This document shows positions 8,420-15,739 of a DNA stretch of 64,000 nucleotides, piece by piece (positions within the stretch are counted from its first letter, which is position 1; every line of letters begins with the position of its first letter). Under the pieces are notes generated by a model. It saw only the letters and a list, made by a program, of their open reading frames with translations. It had not been told where the DNA came from and did no database searches. This stretch comes from Lewinellaceae bacterium (GTDB taxonomy: Bacteria; Bacteroidota; Bacteroidia; Chitinophagales; Saprospiraceae): the NCBI GenBank assembly GCA_020636155.1, contig JACJYM010000003.1, positions 124,001 to 188,000 of the forward strand. The letters are read 5' to 3'. The position numbers and the translations under genes were made by a program.

Positions 8420-9630
8420 TGACGGAATCGGGATTAGGGTCAGAACCCGAACCGAGTCCTCTAGATCTTAGTTTTACGAATACAGAAATTGCCTTTTCTT
8501 CTAAATCTAACTCTGAACTCAAAAATACTTATCGATTATTTAAATTGATGAATAATTCAAGGCTTGTAAGTATCGGTAGTGTATTGACTTTATGGGCAGT
8601 CAAATTGAGGATTCCATTTATCAATTATTTAATCAAAAAAACAATTTTTAGTCAGTTCTGTGGAGGCGAAAACCTCTTGGATTGTCAGACGACCATAGAT
8701 CGCTTATACGACTACAATACCCTCACCATTTTAGATTATGGGGCAGAAGGGAAGTCCGATGAAGAAGATTTAGATGCTGTCCTTGAAGAGAATATGAGAG
8801 CATTAGAAATGGCGGCGTCTAATAATTCAGTACCAATTGTCAGTGTGAAAATTACCGGATTAGTAGATAATGAAGTACTCGAAAATTTGCAAAAAAATGG
8901 TTCATTATCTACCCCTGATCAGGTTAAATATGATAGATTACTGGAAAGAATGTATGCACTTTGTGAAAAGGCAAACGAGCTTCGTGTAGGTATATTTATC
9001 GATGCTGAGGAAAGCTGGATTCAGAAGCCGATAGATACTTTAGCTTTGGAGTTGATGAAGGAATACAACAAAGATTTTTGTGTGGTGTATAATACATACC
9101 AAATGTACAGACATGATAAATTGGCTCAGCTGATGCAAGATCATGTGTGGGCAATGGGTGAAAATGTAGTTTTCGGGGCTAAAATGGTAAGAGGGGCTTA
9201 TCTTGAAAAAGAAAATGAAAGAGCAGTAGAGCTTGGGTATAAGTCACCCATTCAACCAGACAAGGCGAGTACTGACCGAGATTTTAATGCAGCTTTGAAA
9301 TATTGTATAGAAAATTATCAGACCATCAGCTCTTGTTGTGCCAGTCATAATCTTGAAAGTAACAGATATCAAGCAGAGTTGATAAATGATAAAAATTTAG
9401 ACAAAACCCATCCTCATCTTAACTTTAGTCAATTGTATGGAATGAGTGACTATATTACTTTCAATCTAGCGGATGCAGGCTACAATGTGGCAAAGTATGT
9501 ACCTTATGGTTCTGTGAGAGAAGTGATGCCATATTTGATTAGGAGAGCTCAGGAAAATACAAGCATTACAGGGGACATGTCACGAGAACTATCGCTCATA
9601 GATAAAGAGATGAAAAGAAGGGGAATTTAA
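8419..9630 (+). CDS. proline dehydrogenase
   Basis: FAD-dependent oxidation of L-proline to pyrroline-5-carboxylate, with electrons passed to quinone. 403 residues from the ATG overlapping the aroE stop; an alternative ATG lies four codons upstream. The alpha8/beta8 PRODH fold is recognisable from ILDYGAEGK, VGIFIDAEESW, VVYNTYQMY, GAKMVRGAYLEKE (substrate/flavin region), CCASHNLES and LYGMSDYITF; the C-terminal RR-x-x-E box (YLIRRAQENT) binds the proline carboxylate. Stand-alone enzyme, not the PutA fusion; no pyrroline-5-carboxylate dehydrogenase gene is nearby. Last gene of the operon. Confidence 0.92.
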   Translation: MTESGLGSEPEPSPLDLSFTNTEIAFSSKSNSELKNTYRLFKLMNNSRLVSIGSVLTLWAVKLRIPFINYLIKKTIFSQFCGGENLLDCQTTIDRLYDYNTLTILDYGAEGKSDEEDLDAVLEENMRALEMAASNNSVPIVSVKITGLVDNEVLENLQKNGSLSTPDQVKYDRLLERMYALCEKANELRVGIFIDAEESWIQKPIDTLALELMKEYNKDFCVVYNTYQMYRHDKLAQLMQDHVWAMGENVVFGAKMVRGAYLEKENERAVELGYKSPIQPDKASTDRDFNAALKYCIENYQTISSCCASHNLESNRYQAELINDKNLDKTHPHLNFSQLYGMSDYITFNLADAGYNVAKYVPYGSVREVMPYLIRRAQENTSITGDMSRELSLIDKEMKRRGI

Positions 9631-9648
9631 TTAAATCCCCCTTCTTTT
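9613..9648. terminator. bidirectional rho-independent terminator
   Basis: Near-perfect inverted repeat: AAAAGAAGGGG...TTAA pairs with TTAA...CCCCTTCTTTT, with a T-run on each strand. It contains the proline dehydrogenase stop codon and sits 6 bases from the fumC stop, so it can end transcription from both converging genes. Confidence 0.85.
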
Positions 9649-9653
9649 TTGAA

Positions 9654-11039
9654 TTAAATCATTTTTTCGGGCTTGACCCATTCGTCAAATTCTTTGGCCG
9701 TCAGATAGTTAAGTTTAACGGCGGCTTCCTTCAATGTCAAACCTTCTTTATGTGCTTTCTTAGCGATTTCGGCAGCTTTGTCATAGCCTATTTTTGTATT
9801 AAGTGCCGTGACGAGCATAAGCGAATTGTTGAGATTATGCTTGATGCGAGGGAGATTAGGCTCTATGCCACTGGCACAATGTTCGTCAAAACTCTTGCTG
9901 GCATCCGCAATTAATTGGCACGAAACCAAAAAATTATAAATAATCATGGGTTTGAAAACATTGAGTTCAAATTGCCCGGTCATGCCGCCTACATTGATGG
10001 CGACATCGTTACCTATGACTTGTGCCATAGCCATCGTCAGAGCTTCACTTTGAGTAGGATTGACCTTTCCTGGCATTATGGATGACCCCGGTTCATTAGA
10101 TGGAATCGTAATTTCACCTATGCCACATCGTGGCCCTGAAGCGAGCATTCTGATGTCATTCCCGATTTTCATCAATGATACAGCCACGGTTTTTAAAGCT
10201 CCGTGAGCCTCCACTAAAGCATCGTGAGTCGCTAGTGCTTCAAACTTGTTTTTAGCGGTCACGAAAGGGTATCCACTGAGTTCGCTTATTTTTTCAGCTA
10301 CGAGCTTGGCGTACCCTTTAGGTGTATTAAGACCGGTGCCTACGGCTGTGCCGCCAAGAGCCAATTCACTCAAGTGTTTCAAGGTGTTTTTAACAGCCGT
10401 GATGCCATGTTCGAGCTGACTTGCATAGCCGCTAAATTCTTGCCCTAATGTCAAAGGAGTCGCATCCATAAAGTGAGTTCGACCGATTTTGACGATTTTA
10501 TTAAATTTTTTGGACTTGTCAGACAGAGTGTTTTTCAATTGTTCCAATGCTGGAATTACCTCACTCATTATTTTTTGATATGCCGCAATATGCATGGCTG
10601 TGGGGAAAGTATCATTCGAAGATTGGGATTTGTTGACATCATCATTGGGGTGAATGAATTTTTTCTCGTCAGTCAGTGAGCCACCGTTTAGGACATTGGC
10701 ACGGTTAGCAATGACTTCATTCACATTCATATTGCTTTGTGTCCCTGAACCTGTCTGCCATACTACTAAGGGAAACTGATCGTCCAATTTACCCGCAGAT
10801 ATCTCATCACAAACCTTTCCGATAAGTTGAGATTTCTTTTTGTCCAGCACGCCAAGTTCGACATTGGTCTGTGCTGCTGCTTTTTTTAGGATGGCGAATG
10901 CCCTGATAATCTCGATGGGCATTTTTTGACCTCCTATTTTAAAGTTCTCTTTTGACCGTTGAGTTTGAGCCCCCCAGTAAGCATCTGCAGGTACATCCAC
11001 ATAACCCAATGAATCCTTTTCTTTACGTGTATTTGCCAT
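9654..11039 (-). CDS. fumC: class II fumarate hydratase
   Basis: Reversible hydration of fumarate to L-malate in the citric acid cycle; iron-independent homotetramer. 461 residues from the ATG at 11039 (MANTRKEKD), matching the family length; an ATG eight codons further upstream is possible. Signatures: WQTGSGTQSNMNVNEV, KSQSSNDTFPTA, KIGRTHFMDATPLTLGQEFSG, LALGGTAVGTGLN and the superfamily motif PGSSIMPGKVNP containing the catalytic serine. Transcribed alone, with its own promoter box upstream. It is the left-hand border of the accessory island. Confidence 0.97.
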   Translation of the reverse strand: MANTRKEKDSLGYVDVPADAYWGAQTQRSKENFKIGGQKMPIEIIRAFAILKKAAAQTNVELGVLDKKKSQLIGKVCDEISAGKLDDQFPLVVWQTGSGTQSNMNVNEVIANRANVLNGGSLTDEKKFIHPNDDVNKSQSSNDTFPTAMHIAAYQKIMSEVIPALEQLKNTLSDKSKKFNKIVKIGRTHFMDATPLTLGQEFSGYASQLEHGITAVKNTLKHLSELALGGTAVGTGLNTPKGYAKLVAEKISELSGYPFVTAKNKFEALATHDALVEAHGALKTVAVSLMKIGNDIRMLASGPRCGIGEITIPSNEPGSSIMPGKVNPTQSEALTMAMAQVIGNDVAINVGGMTGQFELNVFKPMIIYNFLVSCQLIADASKSFDEHCASGIEPNLPRIKHNLNNSLMLVTALNTKIGYDKAAEIAKKAHKEGLTLKEAAVKLNYLTAKEFDEWVKPEKMI

Positions 11040-11062
11040 TTTATTATGTCGTTTATCTATCA

Positions 11063-11070
11063 CAAATGTA
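11063..11070 (-). promoter_or_regulatory. -7 promoter box of fumC
   Basis: Minus strand reads TACATTTG (TAnnTTTG), 24 bases upstream of the fumC ATG at 11039. Confidence 0.45.
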
Positions 11071-11311
11071 CGAATAATTGAAAGGGTTTACTAACATAAC
11101 ATTGGTCAATTAAAGCCAAGAAGGAGAATTATTCGTATGTAATCACTAAGTGCAATGATGAGTGATAATTGCTCTTGGCTATCTCTTTTTAATAGATAAA
11201 ATACCGATGTGGGAATCAAGAGAGAAACTGTGAATTCACTTAGAACTGAAAAGTAAGTCGACAAAAAACTGCCCTTGAGTTCTACTCAGGACTCACTACA
11301 ATTCCTAGTAT
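11071..11311. other. gene-free stretch at the left edge of the accessory island
   Basis: No reading frame with coding character, no RNA gene and no clear hairpin is visible here. It separates the core gene fumC from the first repeat (copy R1a) of the island and is the likely left junction. Confidence 0.4.
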
Positions 11312-11366
11312 AACTCGGGGATCTATGACATAGGCTTCATGCTGGGTCTTGTAGACCACACGAAGC
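11312..11366 (-). repeat. 55-bp hairpin repeat R1, copy a
   Basis: Matches copy b (12355-12409) over 55 bases with a few substitutions. Read on the minus strand, the core folds as a hairpin (GCTTC...GAAGC outer pairs, GGTCT/AGACC inner pairs with an ACA loop). The copy lies 30 bases downstream of the stop codon of the antitoxin gene, in the same orientation as copy b relative to its own upstream gene. No T-run follows, so it is not a classical terminator. Confidence 0.7.
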
Positions 11367-11396
11367 TGTATATTTTTTCATTTAGTTATTAAATTT

Positions 11397-11726
11397 TTAC
11401 ACTGTTTGTATATCTCCGTATTGTTCGACATTAAAACTTATTTTCGCTTTTAATGCATTCATAACTTTTAATAATGTTCCTATTGTTATATTCGATTTGC
11501 CATTCTCAAGTTTTGAAATTTGAGCTCTTTGAACACCAACAAGTTCACCTAATTGATCTTGAGTTAGGTTGTTTGCTATTCGTAGAGCCTTTATTTCTTC
11601 TGCAAGTAGTTCAATTTTCAGTTCTTGTTCATATTTGTCACGTTTTGGTGTTCCAATCTTCCCTAAGTGTTTATCTTTCAGCTCTTCTACGCTTGTTAGT
11701 TTCATCTTCATCATTTTAATTGTCAT
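11397..11726 (-). CDS. HigA-like XRE-family antitoxin
   Basis: 109 residues. A basic N-terminal part (SVEELKDKHLGKIGTPKRD) is followed by a Cro/C1 helix-turn-helix at residues ~45-100 (IANNLTQDQLGELVGVQR then AQISKLENGKSNITIGTLLK). This is the layout of antitoxins paired with HigB/Gp49-type toxins: the HTH binds the operon promoter and the protein neutralises the toxin. The frame overlaps the toxin stop by 11 bases; several closely spaced ATGs (codons 1, 5, 6, 8) make the exact start uncertain. The toxin comes first in the operon, the reverse of most type II systems and usual for HigBA. Confidence 0.85.
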   Translation of the reverse strand: MTIKMMKMKLTSVEELKDKHLGKIGTPKRDKYEQELKIELLAEEIKALRIANNLTQDQLGELVGVQRAQISKLENGKSNITIGTLLKVMNALKAKISFNVEQYGDIQTV

Positions 11727-12057
11727 AATATTTGGCTCTTAATTGCTTTGCCATATTTATTTCCTTCCGAGGGGTTTTGTTAGATTTCTTATTATATCCA
11801 TGTGTTCCCACTATCAAGGTCTGTTTCTCTTGTGTTGAATCCCAAAATGCAAAAATTCTGTAAAACTTTTGACTGTCTCGCTCTTTGAACTCCCAAATAC
11901 CATCTTCCAAATGTTTAAACCAATCTCCTTTAAGTCCAGTTTCAACCTTTTCGAAGGACTTAAAAAACTTAGCTTTTACTCTATCATTGATTTCATCAAA
12001 ATAGTTGGTCGCTTCATCAAGCAATTGCACTTTTATTGGTTTAGAGAACTTTTGCAT
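11716..12057 (-). CDS. HigB/RelE-like toxin (phage Gp49-like family)
   Basis: 113 residues of the RelE/ParE superfamily, Gp49-like branch: predicted ribosome-dependent mRNA interferase. Seen: helical N-terminus (VQLLDEATNYFDEINDRVKAKF), then the family's strand pattern GIWEFKERDSQKFYRIFAFW with basic residues that fit the active site, and LIVGTHGYNKKSNKTPRKEI near the C-terminus (the TxGFxKKxxKTP pattern typical of Gp49-like toxins). Translationally coupled to the downstream antitoxin. A promoter box ends 4 bases before its ATG, so the mRNA may be leaderless. Confidence 0.87.
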   Translation of the reverse strand: MQKFSKPIKVQLLDEATNYFDEINDRVKAKFFKSFEKVETGLKGDWFKHLEDGIWEFKERDSQKFYRIFAFWDSTQEKQTLIVGTHGYNKKSNKTPRKEINMAKQLRAKYYDN

Positions 12058-12060
12058 TTA

Positions 12061-12068
12061 CAAATATA
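12061..12068 (-). promoter_or_regulatory. -7 promoter box of the toxin-antitoxin operon
   Basis: Minus strand TATATTTG, three bases from the toxin ATG at 12055-12057. With the usual ~7-base distance between box and transcription start, the transcript would begin at or inside the start codon. Confidence 0.45.
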
Positions 12069-12110
12069 CAATAGTTTCTTTATATGGAACTTATTTTTTA
12101 TTAGATGGAA

Positions 12111-12271
12111 AACTCAAAGAAATACATTCACCTCCCTCACAAACTTCAAGTTGTCCTACTTGCCAAATTATGTCGATGATTTTATGTCAGCGTAATATTT
12201 GCGGTGCTTAAGGTATTCCTATTTGAGTGTGTCTTGTTATTTTCTGTCTAAGGTAGGGATTTTTTGAGAAG
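12111..12271. repeat. IS91-like element end repeat R2, copy a (solo)
   Basis: Homologous to copy b at 14521-14680: both open with AACTCAAAGRAATAC and close with GGTATTCCTWTTTGAG followed by a strongly conserved 40 bases (TGTCTTGTTATTTT, GTCTAAGGTAGGG). The outer ~13-15 bases of the first ~117 bases are inverted repeats (12113-12125 with 12213-12227); the interior is diverged but alignable. Copy b sits at the 3' side of an IS91-type transposase relic, so this copy is best read as a solitary end left by a related element. Confidence 0.65.
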
Positions 12272-12354
12272 TATGAGTGCTTTTTAAGAAGAATTTTGGG
12301 TTTAGTAAAAATTGGAATTCATTAAAAACTGATAAGCTAGGCGATCCCGAATTG

Positions 12355-12409
12355 AACTCGAGGATCTTTGACACAGGCTTCATGCTGGGTCTTGCCGACC
12401 ACACGAAGC
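12355..12409 (-). repeat. 55-bp hairpin repeat R1, copy b
   Basis: Second copy of R1. Minus strand folds as GGCTTC/GAAGCC with inner GGTC/GACC and a GGCAA loop. It begins one base after the stop codon of the HxlR gene. Relative to copy a the loop-closing pair differs yet the stem is kept, which argues for a functional fold. Confidence 0.7.
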
Positions 12410-12410
12410 C

Positions 12411-12815
12411 TTATTTATTGTGCACAGTCCTTATTTTTTTCTCTTTCAATTTTGGTTCTAAAACATTCTCAATTCCCCATTTGCTCAATTCACTAAATAA
12501 AGGTCTTAAACTTTCTCCTTTTTCTGTCAGCGTGTAAATAACCTTTGGCGGCACTTCTGCAAAAACCTTTCGGTTAATTAATCCGTCACTTTCTAATTCT
12601 CGCAATTGAGTAGTCATCATTCGTTTACTACAATCGGGAATCATTCGTTGTAGTTGTCCAAAACGATTAACGTCCACAGATATGAAGTATAAAATCAAAG
12701 GTTTCCATTTCCCACCAATGATTTTTAGTGTAGCACTTACAGGACATCCACCATACTCTTTGATATTTTCGACCATATTGTCGAACCGCACAGAATTTAT
12801 TTCAACTTTTTTCAT
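12411..12815 (-). CDS. HxlR-family transcriptional regulator
   Basis: 134 residues, MarR-like winged helix of the HxlR family. The signature CPVSATLKIIGGKWKPLILY begins at residue ~24, its conserved cysteine being a possible redox or aldehyde sensor in relatives. It is followed by the recognition region (DCSKRMMTTQLRELESDGLI) and the wing (YTLTEKGESLRPL). Transcribed divergently from two exported paralogues; a 10-bp inverted repeat lies between them, so it probably represses itself and them. Its last codons overlap an 11-bp sequence repeated at 14511-14521. Confidence 0.88.
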   Translation of the reverse strand: MKKVEINSVRFDNMVENIKEYGGCPVSATLKIIGGKWKPLILYFISVDVNRFGQLQRMIPDCSKRMMTTQLRELESDGLINRKVFAEVPPKVIYTLTEKGESLRPLFSELSKWGIENVLEPKLKEKKIRTVHNK

Positions 12816-12841
12816 TTGCTAAGTTGTTGATTTACAACAAT

Positions 12842-12878
12842 AGTTACATTTTAAATACTATATAATATAAATGTAACT
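12842..12878. promoter_or_regulatory. inverted-repeat operator between HxlR gene and lipoprotein genes
   Basis: AGTTACATTT (12842-12851) and AAATGTAACT (12869-12878) are exact reverse complements separated by 17 bases, midway between the divergent genes. The motif ACTTGCAAAA directly after it recurs in the control region of the second HxlR gene. The most economical reading is the binding site of the dimeric HxlR protein. Confidence 0.6.
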
Positions 12879-12939
12879 ACTTGCAAAAGTAGCATATTGC
12901 ACTGACATTTGCAATTCATTATTAAAAAAGTAATAAGAA

Positions 12940-13698
12940 ATGAAATTAAAAACAATAACATTTGCTCTATTAGCAATCGGATTAACCTTACAAAGTTGTG
13001 ATAAGGATGATGATGACAATGTAACAGTAAACAAAAACGATGATGTTTTTGAATTAGCAGTAAGAAAAGTCAATTCAGGTGTTTCGATTAATGACTTTAC
13101 TACCGCAAGAGATGCATTTGTTGCCAGATTAATGGCACAAGATGGAACTTCTAATGATAGAGAAGTTCAACCCTTTTTTGACTTCTCAAACAGTCTTCCG
13201 TTAGATAGTATTTATATTGGTATGACACAATATGAAGATATTAACACCTATACTGCTTTAGGTACTGAAGCTCAAAATTGGCAAGAAGCAGCTCCATTTT
13301 TAAGTTCCTTTACCCCATTGGCTTTTGAAGCTCTACAACCCTTAGAAGAATACAAGCCGGTTAACTTGTCAGAATTAGCCCCTTTAGGAAGCGGTAATGT
13401 ATTGGAAATTGCAGTAAGAGACTTATCTGCATATCCAAACTTCAATCAAGCCGATTATGAAGCTAAAAGGGATGCATTTTTAGCAGCTTTGGAACAGCAA
13501 AATGGTTTTGTACGAGAAGTACAATGGCAATCAGTAACGAATTCAAATGTTGTAGTAGGAATGACTGTTTATCAAAGTCAAATGGCAGCTGTAACCATTT
13601 TGACTGACACAACTTTTACAGGAAGCTCAGCCGTAACTGACTTTTTAGGAACTTATCCACCAAATACAGTAGCAACCATAAATAACGTACTCAAATAA
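12940..13698 (+). CDS. exported lipoprotein with two ABM-like ferredoxin-fold domains
   Basis: 252 residues. Signal peptide with lipobox LQSC (Cys20) followed by an acidic DKDDDDN stretch, as in surface lipoproteins. The mature part is an internal duplication: NDDVFELAVRKVNSG...FTTARDAFVARL...QPFFDF...DSIYIGMTQYED and GNVLEIAVRDLSAYP...YEAKRDAFLAAL...VREVQWQS...VVVGMTVYQS. Each half has the beta-alpha-beta-beta pattern of the dimeric alpha/beta barrel superfamily (antibiotic-biosynthesis monooxygenase-like), so the two halves could form a barrel in one chain. Substrate unknown. Seven bases separate it from its paralogue; control by the divergent HxlR protein is likely. Confidence 0.7.
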   Translation: MKLKTITFALLAIGLTLQSCDKDDDDNVTVNKNDDVFELAVRKVNSGVSINDFTTARDAFVARLMAQDGTSNDREVQPFFDFSNSLPLDSIYIGMTQYEDINTYTALGTEAQNWQEAAPFLSSFTPLAFEALQPLEEYKPVNLSELAPLGSGNVLEIAVRDLSAYPNFNQADYEAKRDAFLAALEQQNGFVREVQWQSVTNSNVVVGMTVYQSQMAAVTILTDTTFTGSSAVTDFLGTYPPNTVATINNVLK

Positions 13699-13705
13699 AG
13701 CAAAA

Positions 13706-14452
13706 ATGAAACAATTAATTATAGCCATTGCTTGTGTGGCTTTAATCACAAGTTGTGGAACAAACAAAAAAGTCAATCAAACACTAAATAATAAAAAAAT
13801 GACAGCAGTATATGAAATCGCCATTAATCAGGCAAAAAACGGAAATGTTCAAAACTTTTTAGATACCAGAGCAGAATTTGTAAAAGTTCTAGGTAAAGAA
13901 GATAACACCTTAAACGAAGGTAAATGGAAACCTTTTTTCACGGTTGATCAAAGTATGAAATTAGATGAAATTCTAATAGGTATGACGCATTGGAATTCAA
14001 TGCAAGGTTTTGGCGAAACTGCTATGAAGCTAATGCCACAAGAGGTAACTAAAAACTATTTTGCAAGTTTTAATCCTTTGGCTTATGGTTTATTGGAAAC
14101 CGTTGACGGAAAACCTTTTGATATGGAAACGATTAAGAAAGAAGGAAACGTTATTGAATTTGCAATCAGAAAAGGAAAAACTGACGATGCATTTGGTGCA
14201 AAAAGAGAAGCATTTTTCAAGTCGCTTGAAAACTATGATGGTTACAAATTTGCCCGAGAATTCAAGTTTTATGAATTAGACGAGCAAGGAATGCCAAAAT
14301 TAGCGGAAAACACACAGGCAGTAATTATTGTATGGGAAAATTCAGAGAAATTTCAGGCAGCTGCAACACCTATTTTTGGAACTAAAGAGTATCAAGAGTT
14401 TGCAGCAGACTTAGATGTAAAATCTTACTTTGCGACTTTTGCTACTAAATAA
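13706..14452 (+). CDS. second exported lipoprotein with two ABM-like domains
   Basis: 248 residues, paralogue of the preceding gene. Lipoprotein signal ending ALITSC (Cys17). Two repeats are visible: YEIAINQAKNGNVQNFLDTRAEFVKVL (in two pieces) ...KPFFTVDQSMKLDEILIGMTHW and VIEFAIRKGKTDDAFGAKREAFFKSL...AREFKFYEL...AVIIVWENSEKFQAA. Each resembles a single antibiotic-biosynthesis monooxygenase-like ferredoxin fold. Second in the operon and followed directly by a strong terminator. Enzymatic activity in the envelope (for instance quinone or radical chemistry) is possible but not shown by any residue I can identify. Confidence 0.7.
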   Translation: MKQLIIAIACVALITSCGTNKKVNQTLNNKKMTAVYEIAINQAKNGNVQNFLDTRAEFVKVLGKEDNTLNEGKWKPFFTVDQSMKLDEILIGMTHWNSMQGFGETAMKLMPQEVTKNYFASFNPLAYGLLETVDGKPFDMETIKKEGNVIEFAIRKGKTDDAFGAKREAFFKSLENYDGYKFAREFKFYELDEQGMPKLAENTQAVIIVWENSEKFQAAATPIFGTKEYQEFAADLDVKSYFATFATK

Positions 14453-14475
14453 ATCGTAATCAACAAGAACAGAGA

Positions 14476-14508
14476 ACCGAAGTTTGTTTTTTAACTTCGG
14501 TTTTTTTT
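14476..14508 (+). terminator. rho-independent terminator of the lipoprotein operon
   Basis: Nine-base stem ACCGAAGTT/AACTTCGGT, eight-base loop, then eight T residues, 23 bases after the stop codon. Confidence 0.9.
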
Positions 14509-14520
14509 GGTATTGTGCAC

Positions 14521-14680
14521 AACTCAAAGGAATACAAACATCGCCACCCGAAACATCAAGCTGAAACACGTGACTAAATATGTCGGTGTTTGTATTTCAG
14601 TTGGACAGCTGCGGTCAATATGGTATTCCTTTTTGAGGTGTCTTGTTATTTTTTGTCTAAGGTAGGGGTTTTGTGAGAAG
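14521..14680. repeat. IS91-like element end repeat R2, copy b
   Basis: See copy a at 12111. Here the inverted ends are 14523-14535 and 14623-14637. It lies on the 3' side of the degenerate integrase-transposase gene (minus strand), the position of the element terminus. The ~175 bases from here to the end of that gene are low-complexity and hold no other gene. Confidence 0.65.
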
Positions 14681-14856
14681 GTTGAGAGGTATTTGAGAGT
14701 TTTTTTGGATTTGATTGGTGGTTTTTGATTTTGAGATACTTAATTTGAAAACGATAGTAGGTGTTTTTGGTGAATTTGGTGGGATTGGACACAGTAATTC
14801 TATCATTGCATTGGCAATTAAGCAGGCTTGGGTTTGTTGATATTTTGGTTTTGTCG

Positions 14857-15572
14857 TCATGGGCTGCGGTTATCTGGAACACTGATATATTTTTTAATGT
14901 ACTCTTTATAGGGTCGTAGGTCTTCTATTTCAAACTGATCATGACCACATCGGTCGCATTGCAGTTTTGGTATTTTCAATAATTGGGTAATTATTTCCAT
15001 CACTGTACGGATGGTGCTTCCGTGATTTCTCATCATTTGTGGGATTTCCTTTCGTATTTTGGCTTGACTTGCACTGGAATGTATCCCATAGTACCTTACT
15101 TTTTGAAAATATGGTGGCGGAACGTGTTGCAGGTATTGATGGATAAATACGAGTGGTTCGATGTTTTTGTATTGGCATACAATAGCGTGAGGAAAGTCTG
15201 GTATTTTAGTGTGGGTGCACTGGAGATAAGATGAGCTACCTGTTCTTTTGAAATGATTTTTGGAAGAATTTTGTCCCGCTTTGGGCGAGGCATTTTCTTC
15301 AGGCTCCACTCATAGTCTTTAAGCTGTTTGAAATACTTCCTCAAAGAAGAATAGTCACAGTTGATGCTCGACCATGACTTTCCTGAGTCTCGGCGCTTGA
15401 GCAAGTAATGTTGTACGTGAGATTGTGAGTGTATTACTTCCCCATGCATAGAATAGTGAAAGTGATAAAATTTCTCCAATGTTCGGCAGTATGTACTGAC
15501 TGTGGACTGCTTAAAATTTGCCAAAGTCAGGTAAGCTCTAAATTGAGTAACTTCTTGGTTAATGTCTATCAT
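14857..15572 (-). mobile_element. degenerate IS91-like element: truncated tyrosine recombinase fused to transposase C-terminus
   Basis: Two pieces joined by an internal deletion. From the ATG at 15572 to about 15175 the frame encodes ~133 residues of a tyrosine recombinase: SAM-like N-terminal domain (RAYLTLANFKQSTVSTYCR) and the beginning of the catalytic domain (KIISKEQVAHLISSAP, TFLTLLYA), cut before the first catalytic arginine. From about 15175 to the stop at 14857, in another frame, it matches the C-terminus of IS91-type Y2 transposases (FIHQYLQHVPPPYF, KVRYYGIHS, zinc-knuckle CDRCGHDQF). IS91 relatives with an integrase gene just upstream of the transposase are known. The active-site tyrosines of both enzymes are gone, so the element cannot move itself. 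Confidence 0.75.
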
Positions 15573-15615
15573 TTGTATCGATTTTTGTTATGAAAAATAC
15601 GACACAAAGATAGAA

Positions 15616-15739
15616 TTAAAACATTATAATATCCTGATTAAGAGTATGTTATAAGTGGAGCGGATGTTCAGCGACGTCGGTGAGTATATGCGTAGTGCGA
15701 CCGATAGGGAGCATTATGGTATATACATTGTTGTAGCCA
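15616..15739 (-). repeat. attC-like recombination site of cassette C3
   Basis: On the minus strand it starts with the core TGGCTACAAC (15739-15730), exact complement of the sequence at the far end of the cassette (18708-18717). Inner arms AATGTATATACC and GGATATTATAAT pair imperfectly, a second stem (TCGGT/ACCGA) lies inside, and the far core reads GTTTTAAT at about 15622. The stop codon of the HxlR gene (15714) lies inside the site, as is usual for cassette genes. The far core is a weak match to GTTRRRY. Confidence 0.55.

Noticed and set aside
11312..11366. R1 repeat as a tRNA or tRNA fragment
   Set aside because: The hairpin could be mistaken for a tRNA arm, but there is no cloverleaf, no T-loop TTCRA and no anticodon arm.
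12416..14521. TATTGTGCACA pair as a target-site duplication
   Set aside because: IS91-like elements do not make target duplications, and GTGCAC is self-complementary so partial matches arise easily; kept only as a border observation.
14646..14882. Overlapping short frames on the minus strand next to the IS91-like relic
   Set aside because: Low-complexity Asn/Lys/Thr/Pro-rich translations in the repeat-adjacent DNA, no start context and no conserved pattern; chance frames.
14857..15572. Recombinase fragment as the integron integrase of the cassette array
   Set aside because: It resembles IS91-associated recombinases, is cut before the catalytic residues, shows no IntI-specific extra domain, and is joined to an IS91 transposase end.
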